A stretch of DNA of 22,180 nucleotides, from contig MHTO01000022.1 in assembly GCA_001823105.1 (NCBI GenBank), forward strand, positions 1 through 22,180, read 5' to 3'. The translations under genes and the position numbers were made by a program. The stretch is from Candidatus Wildermuthbacteria bacterium GWA2_46_15 (GTDB taxonomy: Bacteria; Patescibacteriota; Minisyncoccia; Minisyncoccales; GWA2-46-15). Positions 13,564-19,839 of this stretch are shown piece after piece. Under the pieces are notes generated by a model, which saw only the letters and a list, made by a program, of their open reading frames with translations, did no database searches and was not told the origin of the DNA. Within the stretch, counting starts at the first letter, position 1. Every line of letters starts with the position of its first letter.

Positions 13564-14775
13564 TTAGATGGCTTCCAGCATGGAATACATCGGCTGGATC
13601 ATGGAGATGGCAAAAAAGCCGACGGCGCCGCCCACGGCCAACATCAGCAAGGGCTCGATCAAAGAAGCCAAATTTTTCGTCGTGTTGGCCACTTCGTCTT
13701 CCAGGAAAGTGGCCAGCTGATCCAAAACCTGAGACGTTTCTCCGGTTTCTTCTCCCACCTCGATCATCTGAACGACGATCGGCAGATAGAGGTTCTCGTA
13801 TGGTTTAAGAGAGTCCGAAAGTTTAGCGCCTTTCCTGACCTTTTCCGCCGCCTCCAGCAACGATTCGCGGAAATAGATATTGCCCAGGGTGCCGGCGATA
13901 ATTTCAAGAGATCTAACTAAAGGGACGCCCGAACCGATCAAAGAACCAAGCGTTCGGGTAAAGTTGGCGGCGCTGGTTTCTTTGACCAATTGGGAAAGAA
14001 CCGGAATTTTTAAGAAGATTTTATCAAAAAACTGCTTACCCGCCCGGGTCCGGAGAATCCCGCGCAGCGAGAAAACCAGAGCCAGAATGATCAAGGGCAA
14101 GAGATACCACCGAGTCTGTAAAAAGACGCCCAGGCCGATGACGATCTTGGTGGTCAAGGGCAAAGGTAATTCTAATTCGGCAAAGGTCTCGGCCAACTGA
14201 GGCACAACAATGATGAGCATTAAAAACCCGATGCCGATCATGGCCGAGATGACCACCAAGGGATAAACCATGGCGCCGATGATTTTGGATCTTAATTCTT
14301 GCTGCTTTTCCAGTTGCTGGCAAAGATTATTCAAAACCTGCTCTAAGGTCCCGGATTCCTCCCCGACCTTGATCATGTTCTGAAAAATCTCGGGGAAGAT
14401 ATCCGGATACTCCCGCAGGCTTTCCGAAAGGCTCTGGCCGTGAATTATCTTTTCTTCGATCTCGGTCAGGGCTTTTTTAAGCTGTTTGTTCCGGGCCTGA
14501 ACGGCCAAAGTATCGAGCGCCCGAGGCAGAGAAACTCCGGCCGAGGTCATGACGCGGAGATTACGGATAAAAAAGACTTTATCGGAAATGCCGACGCCTC
14601 GATTGAAAGAAAAAATAGATCTCTTATTCTTTTGAGAAAGTTCCTCGGCTTTAAAAGAAATCAAAAATAACCCTTCTTGGCGCAGGGCGCTGGCTAATTC
14701 CTGTTCGTCTTTGGCCTCAAAAAACCCTGGTCTAGTGACGCCCTGTTGAGATTTGGCGGTGTAAGAATAACGCAT
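13564..14775 (-). CDS. pilC: PilC/GspF inner-membrane platform protein
   Basis: The protein forms the membrane base on which the PilB motor acts. At 403 residues it has the family length. The N-terminal cytoplasmic part (YSYTAKSQQGVTRPGFFEA) leads into two repeated T2SSF domains (about 68-190 and 270-395), each with an EESGTL or EETGETS motif: MIKVGEESGTLEQVL and MIEVGEETGETSQVL. Hydrophobic helices occur at about 168-190, 220-238 and 372-395. It starts 6 nt after pilB and ends directly before the large prepilin. Confidence 0.96.
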   Translation of the reverse strand: MRYSYTAKSQQGVTRPGFFEAKDEQELASALRQEGLFLISFKAEELSQKNKRSIFSFNRGVGISDKVFFIRNLRVMTSAGVSLPRALDTLAVQARNKQLKKALTEIEEKIIHGQSLSESLREYPDIFPEIFQNMIKVGEESGTLEQVLNNLCQQLEKQQELRSKIIGAMVYPLVVISAMIGIGFLMLIIVVPQLAETFAELELPLPLTTKIVIGLGVFLQTRWYLLPLIILALVFSLRGILRTRAGKQFFDKIFLKIPVLSQLVKETSAANFTRTLGSLIGSGVPLVRSLEIIAGTLGNIYFRESLLEAAEKVRKGAKLSDSLKPYENLYLPIVVQMIEVGEETGETSQVLDQLATFLEDEVANTTKNLASLIEPLLMLAVGGAVGFFAISMIQPMYSMLEAI

Positions 14776-14781
14776 CTAATT

Positions 14782-16569
14782 TTACTCAATAATGACTCTC
14801 AAGATTTCTTCCACCGAGGTTAGTCCCTGGGCCGCCTTGATAAATCCGTCTTCAGTCATGGTCATCATGCCCTCCTTTTGTGCCTGGGCCTGAATTTGGT
14901 CTGCCGTGGCTTCTTTGACGATTAGTTCTTTGATGGCAGAACTGACGGCTAAAACTTCATAGATGCCCACCCGACCGCGATAGCCTTCGGGGCATTCTTT
15001 GGAAGACTTGGGTCGATAAAAATTAATATCTTCCCAGGCGTCTTGAGGCTTGACGATTTTTTCTTCTTTAAGAACGGTTAAGATTTTTTCTAAATTGCAG
15101 TATTTGGCGATGTTTTTTAATTCCGAGGGTTTGAATTTGTAAGCCGCTTTGTCGTCGGTTAAGCGGCGAACCAATCTCTGGGCCAGGATGACGTTCAGGG
15201 TCGAAGAAATCAAAAAGGGCTCAACCTTCATATCAATCAAACGGGGGATGGATCCGGCCGCCGAATTGGTGTGAATGGTCGAAAGAACCAGGTGACCGGT
15301 CAGAGATGCATTAATGGCCAAGCTGGCGGTTTCATTGTCTCTAATTTCACCGACCATGATGACATCTGGATCTTGTCTGACCAGAGAACGAAGGCCCGAG
15401 GCAAAGGTCAGGCCGATCTTCGGATTGACCTGGGTTTGATTCGTCCGGGGCATGCGATATTCCACCGGATCTTCAACGGTGGAAATATTGATCTCCGGGG
15501 TATTTAAAATCTCCATCATGGCGTAAAGAGTCGTGGTTTTACCCGAACCGGTCGGGCCGGTGATCAGAATCATGCCCACCGGCTTTCTTAAATTGGTTTG
15601 GATCTTTTCCAGAGCCTCGCCGCTGATGCCCAGCTCTTCCAAGGTTAAAGCCGTCGTGCTCTCGGCGAGCAACCTCATGACCACTTTTTCTCCGTCGAAG
15701 ACGGGCAGGACGGAAACGCGAATAGAATATTTGTAATCTTCGGTTTCGGCTTTAAACCGGCCGTCCTGGGGCAAACGGTGTTCGTCGAGCTTTAAATTGG
15801 CTAAGACCTTAATTCTGGCGACGATGCCCGCCAGAACTCTTTTGGGTAAAATCATCGCTTCCCTCAAAATGCCGTCGATCCGATAACGCACCAAAATATC
15901 TTTTTCGAACGGTTCGATATGAATATCGGAAGCTCTTTGTAAAATGGCATGTCTTAAAAGAGTATCCACGATCTTGATAATGGGCAGATCCTGGGCCACC
16001 TTTTCTAATTCTGCGTCTTCCAAGGGCAGTTCTTCTTCCCGGGCCGACTTAATCGCGGCGGTTTCTTTCTCGACCAGGGCATCTTTATCCAGGGTCCTGG
16101 CCTGTCGGGAAATAATTTCCCCGAACTCGGCTTCCAGGCTCTGATGATACTGCCTCAAGACATTCTTGATGCCTTGAACGGTGGTCAGCCGCGGCAAAAT
16201 CTTTAAATTAGCCTTCTTTTTAATGAAATCGATGGTTCCCAGATCTTCCGGATCAAGCATGGCCACTTCCAAATTATTACCCCGTCTGCGAAAGGAAACA
16301 ATATTATGGGTTCGGGCAATTGGTTCCGGGATTATCTTTAAGGCCTCGGGATCAATTTTTTCTTTCTCTAAATTGACGAAGGGGATGCCCAAAATATAGG
16401 CTTCGAGCTTGGCCAGTTCTTCTTGGGTGATCAGGCCCTGAGAAATCAAAACATCGCCAATTCTTTGATTGGTTTCTCGGGCAACCTTCTCGGCTTCATT
16501 AAATTGCCCCTCCTTGAGCAGGTTGGCGTCTAAGAGAAAGGCTTTCAATTGTTGAGGTTCAACGCGCAT
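14782..16569 (-). CDS. pilB: PilB/GspE type IV pilus extension ATPase
   Basis: PilB is the hexameric cytoplasmic motor for pilus extension. The 595-residue product has an N-terminal MshEN-type domain (about 1-145, GDVLISQGLITQEELA), then the secretion ATPase core: Walker A GPTGSGKTT (338-346), Walker B PDVIMVGEIRD (401-411) and the His box TGHLVLSTIHTN (424-435). After the core, the usual four-Cys zinc site is reduced to two isolated Cys (KYCNLEK and KECPEGYRGR), so zinc binding as in E. coli GspE is unlikely. No pilT is seen in the window. It lies 7 nt after the response regulator and 6 nt before pilC. Confidence 0.97.
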   Translation of the reverse strand: MRVEPQQLKAFLLDANLLKEGQFNEAEKVARETNQRIGDVLISQGLITQEELAKLEAYILGIPFVNLEKEKIDPEALKIIPEPIARTHNIVSFRRRGNNLEVAMLDPEDLGTIDFIKKKANLKILPRLTTVQGIKNVLRQYHQSLEAEFGEIISRQARTLDKDALVEKETAAIKSAREEELPLEDAELEKVAQDLPIIKIVDTLLRHAILQRASDIHIEPFEKDILVRYRIDGILREAMILPKRVLAGIVARIKVLANLKLDEHRLPQDGRFKAETEDYKYSIRVSVLPVFDGEKVVMRLLAESTTALTLEELGISGEALEKIQTNLRKPVGMILITGPTGSGKTTTLYAMMEILNTPEINISTVEDPVEYRMPRTNQTQVNPKIGLTFASGLRSLVRQDPDVIMVGEIRDNETASLAINASLTGHLVLSTIHTNSAAGSIPRLIDMKVEPFLISSTLNVILAQRLVRRLTDDKAAYKFKPSELKNIAKYCNLEKILTVLKEEKIVKPQDAWEDINFYRPKSSKECPEGYRGRVGIYEVLAVSSAIKELIVKEATADQIQAQAQKEGMMTMTEDGFIKAAQGLTSVEEILRVIIE

Positions 16570-16576
16570 TTTTTAA

Positions 16577-16948
16577 TTATTCGCCCAAAGCTTTTTTAAC
16601 CTTGTCGACAATCTCTCCCAAACTGTAATTGGCTTTGATCAAATAGGTGGTGGCGCCCAATTCCAAGGCGGTTTCGATGTTTTTCACATCCTCAAGATTG
16701 GTTAAGATGATGACCGGGATGTGAGACGTGGCCTCGTTTTCTTTTAATTTCTTTAGAACCTCGAGGCCGGGGAGCCGAGGCAGGATTAGATCCAGAAGGA
16801 TCAAATCCGGCTTTTCGCTTTGAGCCAAGCGCAAGCCGACTTCGCCATCAACGGCGGCGACGATCTCGTAGCTCTCCGATCCCAGGGCATCGCCAAAGGT
16901 TTTTTGAAGAACCGGCTCGTCTTCGATGAAAAGTATCTTTTTAGGCAT
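16577..16948 (-). CDS. Single-domain response regulator (CheY-like)
   Basis: The 123-residue protein is a receiver domain only. Acidic pocket EDE (9-11), phospho-acceptor D53 (LLDLILP), conserved T83 (ILTNLED) and K105 (YLIKANYS) are all present. No output domain follows, so it should act by protein contact, as CheY or PilG/PilH do. It sits 10 nt after the histidine kinase and 7 nt before pilB, so the pilus motor is the natural candidate target; that is inference from order. Confidence 0.94.
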   Translation of the reverse strand: MPKKILFIEDEPVLQKTFGDALGSESYEIVAAVDGEVGLRLAQSEKPDLILLDLILPRLPGLEVLKKLKENEATSHIPVIILTNLEDVKNIETALELGATTYLIKANYSLGEIVDKVKKALGE

Positions 16949-16958
16949 AGATTTGTAA

Positions 16959-17906
16959 TTACTTTTTTAAGGGCAGGGTAAACCAAAAAGTTGATCCTTC
17001 ACCCTCTTTTGATTTAAAGCTCAGCTTGCCGCCGGACTTTTCCACGATGGCCTTGGCGATATAGAGCCCCAGACCCGAACCCTGGGCTTGATGACGAAAG
17101 GCATTGCGACCGCGGAAAAACTTTTGGCCGATGTATTTGTAGTCATCGGGAGAAATTCCAATTCCGTTGTCAGTGACCTCAAAATAAAGATGGTTGCTTT
17201 TCCTATTAATGGTGACGCTAACAGAGCCCCGACCCTTGGTATAGCGGATGGCGTTATCTAAAAGGTTTTCTACGACTTGACCGATTTGGAAAGGATCAAA
17301 AAGGGCTTCGGGCAAGTTGTCGGCCAGCGACAACTTAACTTCGACATTGGAAGCGCGGGCCAAGGGATCTAGCCAGGCGATGGTTTTTTGGACCAATTCC
17401 GCCAAAGAAGCTTTCTCTTTTTTGAATAGAAACTCATTGCTTTCGATTCGGGAAACGGTTAAAAGATCGGAAACCAGTCCTTCCATCCGTTGACCGTTTT
17501 CTCTCAAAATCTGCAGGTAATTGGTTTGTTTTTCCGGCACCTGTTCAACTTTACCGGAAATCAAGAGATCGATGATCCATCTTAAGTTCGCCAGGGGCGC
17601 CCGGAGCTGATGGGAAACAATGCTGATGAACTCGGCCTTCAACCGAACGACCTCGGCCAGTCTTTCAAAGCTCTGGGTAATAATAAAACCGATAGTAATT
17701 AAGACCGCCGCCACGATCAGAACGATTAAAACAACCATTTCCGGGTTTTCCGAAAATCTAGAACCGATAAAATAAGTTGCCAAAGAAGAGCTGATGACAA
17801 CCACGCCTAAAACCATGAACAGGAACTGCGGACACTGCCAAAGAGAAAGTCCGTATTTTTTGCATTGCTTGGCGATATTGAGAGAATCGAGAAATCCTTG
17901 TCGCAT
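16959..17906 (-). CDS. Membrane sensor histidine kinase
   Basis: From ATG 17906 the protein has 315 residues: two membrane helices (about 28-48 and 57-78) with a very short loop between, a HisKA domain with H99 (FISIVSHQLRAPL) and an HATPase_c domain with N-box (ENLLDNAIRYT), G1 DNGIGI (246-251) and G2 GSGLGL (276-281). Without an extracellular domain it probably senses membrane state or a partner. The frame is open 41 codons further, but that part is the reverse strand of tRNA-Pro, and TATAAT sits 6 nt before ATG 17906, so the shorter start is preferred and the mRNA is likely leaderless. The response regulator follows after 10 nt. Confidence 0.94.
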   Translation of the reverse strand: MRQGFLDSLNIAKQCKKYGLSLWQCPQFLFMVLGVVVISSSLATYFIGSRFSENPEMVVLIVLIVAAVLITIGFIITQSFERLAEVVRLKAEFISIVSHQLRAPLANLRWIIDLLISGKVEQVPEKQTNYLQILRENGQRMEGLVSDLLTVSRIESNEFLFKKEKASLAELVQKTIAWLDPLARASNVEVKLSLADNLPEALFDPFQIGQVVENLLDNAIRYTKGRGSVSVTINRKSNHLYFEVTDNGIGISPDDYKYIGQKFFRGRNAFRHQAQGSGLGLYIAKAIVEKSGGKLSFKSKEGEGSTFWFTLPLKK

Positions 17907-17908
17907 TC

Positions 17909-17937
17909 TTGAATTATACACCAAATCAAGATAGAGT
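17909..17937 (+). promoter_or_regulatory. Promoter for tRNA-Pro(UGG)
   Basis: TTGAAT (17909-17914) and TAGAGT (17932-17937) are 17 bp apart and the expected start near 17944 lies 2 nt before the tRNA. It shares bases with the divergent -10 box of the pilus operon. Confidence 0.5.
17913..17918 (-). promoter_or_regulatory. -10 box of the pilus operon, leaderless start
   Basis: On -, a perfect TATAAT ends 6 nt before the kinase ATG at 17906. The -35 region is weak (TTCCAC at 17 bp), so an activator may be needed. It overlaps the -35 of the divergent tRNA-Pro promoter. Confidence 0.6.
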
Positions 17938-17945
17938 GGAAAAGG

Positions 17946-18019
17946 CGGGGCGTGGTGTAATGGTAGCACGAGTGCTTTGGGAGCACTTAGTCCCAGTTCG
18001 AATCTGAGCGCCCCGACCA
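17946..18019 (+). tRNA. tRNA-Pro(UGG) with encoded CCA
   Basis: The acceptor CGGGGCG pairs perfectly with CGCCCCG (18009-18015), discriminator A18016, CCA encoded at 18017-18019. The anticodon arm AGTGC-TTTGGGA-GCACT has anticodon TGG, T-loop TTCGAAT; the T-stem CCCAG/CTGAG has one mismatch. Thirty bases of its 3' half (17988-18017) recur exactly at 18883-18912. Confidence 0.95.
17988..18017 (+). repeat. 30-bp direct repeat, copy 1 (tRNA-Pro 3' half, attL-like)
   Basis: The sequence from TAGTCCCAG to GCGCCCCGAC is identical to 18883-18912; the flanking bases differ on both sides. It spans the variable loop, T-arm and acceptor 3' strand of tRNA-Pro, the usual crossover site for tyrosine integrases. 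Confidence 0.85.
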
Positions 18020-18030
18020 ATAGAGACATT

Positions 18031-18039
18031 TGTTAAAAT
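18031..18039 (+). promoter_or_regulatory. Extended -10 promoter of the HAD-like gene
   Basis: TGT followed by TAAAAT (18034-18039) resembles the extended -10 before htrA (TGC TAAAAT). The ATG is at 18050, so the leader would be about 4 nt. No clear -35 is seen; that stretch is the tRNA-Pro 3' end. Confidence 0.45.
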
Positions 18040-18049
18040 CAATGCAATT

Positions 18050-18580
18050 ATGAAAATCTTAGTTTTTCTGCAAGGCACACTAATAATGCACAAAAGCGCG
18101 GTTGGTAAAACCCGCGAGGAAATTATTGAACAAGTAAAAGCTCAAAGTGAATCGGTTCGTGATTTTGGTTCATATGTTCCTATCAGCAATGCCGTGGAGA
18201 AGTTAAAGGGGTGGGCCACGCAAGGCGCAGAGATTTTTTACCTTAGCGCTCTGACCGAAGATAAAAAAGTGCGGGGCGATGAGATTGTCGGTAAAGAAGG
18301 TCTAATGGTTGATCAAGAAATTCTTGATAAATACGGATTTCCGAAAGGAGAAATTTATCATCGCCGAAAAGGGGAAAGTTATGCTCAAATAGCTGAAAAA
18401 ATTGTGCCGGATGTTTTAATTGAAGACGATTGTGAAAGCATCGGCGGAGAAAAAGAAATGACCGTAACTTTCATTAAGCCAGAGATAAAAAGACGGATAA
18501 AATCAATTGTGATCAAGGAATTTGGTGGGATTGATCATCTGCCAAATGACACAAACGAATTGCTGAAATTATATTTATGA
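18050..18580 (+). CDS. HAD-like protein lacking the catalytic Asp pair
   Basis: The 176-residue product begins MKILVFLQGTLIMH. In the HAD superfamily the first strand ends in DxDGT, with the first Asp as nucleophile; here it reads FLQGT, so both Asp are replaced. Later blocks fit the fold: IFYLSALT (motif II-like, about 62-69), a Lys-rich stretch, and VLIEDDCESIGGEKEM (motif IV-like acidic pair, about 123-138). HAD phosphatase chemistry is therefore unlikely; a binding role is possible. The gene is more AT-rich than its neighbours, lies between the two 30-bp tRNA-Pro repeats, and is followed by a short terminator. Recent transfer is the inference. Confidence 0.7.
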   Translation: MKILVFLQGTLIMHKSAVGKTREEIIEQVKAQSESVRDFGSYVPISNAVEKLKGWATQGAEIFYLSALTEDKKVRGDEIVGKEGLMVDQEILDKYGFPKGEIYHRRKGESYAQIAEKIVPDVLIEDDCESIGGEKEMTVTFIKPEIKRRIKSIVIKEFGGIDHLPNDTNELLKLYL

Positions 18581-18600
18581 AAGCGGTGTTTTCTCTGGAC

Positions 18601-18620
18601 AAAGGAGCTAAGCTCCTTTT
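18601..18620 (+). terminator. Hairpin terminator of the HAD-like gene
   Basis: AAAGGAGC (18601-18608) pairs with GCTCCTTT (18612-18619) around a TAA loop, with a short T-run. The stem is symmetric, so it can act on both strands. It starts about 20 nt after the stop codon. Confidence 0.6.
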
Positions 18621-18792
18621 AAGCTGAAACTACTTAAAAATACTTGGACCATACGGCAGAAACAATCATGACGAATTACCATTGCTATCGCTTTAATAAT
18701 TAGTTGTTTTGTTCGGAGTTTGTTGACACAGATAGAGATTTTAACAAAGCTATTCCTGACTGTATTACTTAACGTATCTGAACCTAGACAAA
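18621..18792. other. Gene-free AT-rich spacer
   Basis: I see no convincing gene here. A frame open on the - strand across this stretch gives a peptide with no recognisable pattern and runs over the tRNA-like debris. On +, an isolated TTGACA (18723-18728) has no good -10 at 16-18 bp. Confidence 0.5.
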
Positions 18793-18911
18793 GCGGAGTG
18801 TAGTGCAACGGCGACGCGTCCCGCCCATTGACCGGGGGATGGTGTAGCGGTCTATTGTGCTTAACCGGGTTAAGCATATGTGTAGTCCCAGTTCGAATCT
18901 GAGCGCCCCGA
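18793..18911 (+). pseudogene. tRNA-like debris: 5' tRNA fragment plus degenerate tRNA-Pro(CGG)
   Basis: The first part (18793 to about 18832) looks like a tRNA 5' half: GCGGAGTG, TAGTGCAACGG, then CCCG/CGGG around a CAT-containing loop. The second (18833-18911) opens CGGGGGATGGTGTAG, like tRNA-Pro, has a perfect arm GCTTA-ACCGGGT-TAAGC that would place CGG as anticodon but with C rather than U at position 33, and ends with a 3' half identical to tRNA-Pro(UGG). Its acceptor has two mismatches and the D-arm folds poorly. Decay products or recombination scars are likely; a working divergent tRNA-Pro(CGG) is not excluded. Confidence 0.55.
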
Positions 18912-18912
18912 C
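18883..18912 (+). repeat. 30-bp direct repeat, copy 2 (attR-like)
   Basis: This is an exact copy of 17988-18017. The distance between copies is 895 bp from start to start, and the segment between carries only the HAD-like gene and tRNA debris. No integrase gene is present. Confidence 0.85.
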
Positions 18913-18913
18913 T

Positions 18914-18943
18914 AAAAAAACACCGTGGTTAGCGGCGTTTTTT
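18914..18943 (-). terminator. Terminator of the 2-oxoacid oxidoreductase operon
   Basis: On -, AAAAAACGCCG and CGGTGTTTTTTT form a hairpin with one G-U pair and a 7-nt T-tail. In the + RNA the same position is an A-C mismatch, so the structure is better formed on -. It lies 15 nt after the beta-subunit stop. Confidence 0.8.
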
Positions 18944-18957
18944 CTCTCCGACGACAG

Positions 18958-19806
18958 CTAGCGAAATTCGGCTAACAGTTTTTCGATTGATAATTCTAAG
19001 GGTTGTTCGGCCAGAATCGCGTCTTTGTCCGGCAATAATTGTTCTTCCAGAGTCGGCCGTTCTTCTTGGTAGAAGATTCCCAAAGGAATCTTCTCTCCCC
19101 ATTCAAGCGACTTTTCAAAAGCCAAAACTTTGTTTTTGGCATCGTGATTTTCCAGATTGTAAATTCTCTCTCTAAACCAAGAATAAGTATTTAAATGGTT
19201 CAAGGCAACGCAGGGTTGTAAAACATCAACTAAAGCGAAGCCCCGGTGATTGACGGCTTCAACTAAAATTTTTGTCAGTTGGGGAATATCGCCGGCAAAA
19301 CCGCGGGCGACAAAACTGGCCCCGGAAGCAATTGCCAGCGCCAGCGGATTAAATGGTTGGTCAAAAACGCCTTCGGGGGTTGACCTGGTTTTTGCGCCTT
19401 TGTCGGAAGTCGGCGAAGGTTGGCCAACCGTCAAAGAATACAATTGATTGTTATGCAAAACACAAGTAATGTCGGGGTTTCTTCTGGACGCATGGATCAG
19501 ATGATTGCCGCCTTCGCCCAGTTGATCGCCGTCGCCGACGATGGCCATGACTTTAAGGCTTTTGTTGGCAATTTTCGCCCCGGTCGCCAATGGCAAAGCC
19601 CGGCCATGAACCCCCTCAAAGCCATAGGTTTTTAAATAATTAATCATGTGGCCGTGGCAGCCAATGCCATAAACAGAGAAAATCTGATCGGGTCGCAAAC
19701 CCATTTCAATGAAAGCGTTTTTTAAAGCCGCCCAAATGCCAAAATTACCGCAACCCAAGCACCAGGTGATTTTCTGATTGGTCTTAAATTCGTCTTCTAT
19801 CGCCAT
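18958..19806 (-). CDS. 2-oxoacid:ferredoxin oxidoreductase, beta subunit
   Basis: The enzyme converts a 2-oxoacid plus CoA to acyl-CoA and CO2, reducing ferredoxin. The beta subunit holds thiamine diphosphate and one 4Fe-4S cluster. At 282 residues it has the family length. Cluster ligands fit C16 and C19 (WCLGCGN), C50 (GIGCHGH) and C199 (LQPCVALN). The ThDP motif starts GDGDQLGEGGNHLIHASRRN (91-110) and ends at HNNQLYSLTVGQ. The short beta with a gamma-alpha fused partner resembles KorB-type enzymes; pyruvate versus 2-oxoglutarate cannot be told by eye. The alpha gene lies 33 nt upstream across a perfect palindrome; no ferredoxin-domain subunit is adjacent. Confidence 0.94.
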   Translation of the reverse strand: MAIEDEFKTNQKITWCLGCGNFGIWAALKNAFIEMGLRPDQIFSVYGIGCHGHMINYLKTYGFEGVHGRALPLATGAKIANKSLKVMAIVGDGDQLGEGGNHLIHASRRNPDITCVLHNNQLYSLTVGQPSPTSDKGAKTRSTPEGVFDQPFNPLALAIASGASFVARGFAGDIPQLTKILVEAVNHRGFALVDVLQPCVALNHLNTYSWFRERIYNLENHDAKNKVLAFEKSLEWGEKIPLGIFYQEERPTLEEQLLPDKDAILAEQPLELSIEKLLAEFR

Positions 19807-19814
19807 ATATCACA

Positions 19815-19834
19815 TTTAGTACGATCGTACTAAA
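19815..19834. promoter_or_regulatory. Perfect 20-bp palindrome between alpha and beta subunit genes
   Basis: The sequence TTTAGTACGA followed by its exact reverse complement TCGTACTAAA lies in the 33-nt gap between the alpha stop and the beta ATG. As RNA it would give an 8-bp hairpin with a GATC loop about 8 nt before the start codon; as DNA it could bind a dimeric regulator. There is no T-run close after it on -, so it is not a standard terminator. Confidence 0.7.
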
Positions 19835-19839
19835 AGTTG

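Noticed and set aside
17907..18029. Longer histidine kinase start at 18029
   Set aside because: The extra 41 residues are the antisense of tRNA-Pro, and a TATAAT box lies just before ATG 17906.
18723..18756. TTGACA as a promoter for the tRNA-like debris
   Set aside because: The nearest -10-like sequence (TATTCC) is 22 bp away, beyond the accepted spacing.
18608..18877. 89-codon frame on - between the HAD gene and the tRNA debris
   Set aside because: No similarity, no ribosome site, starts inside tRNA-like sequence and ends in the terminator hairpin.
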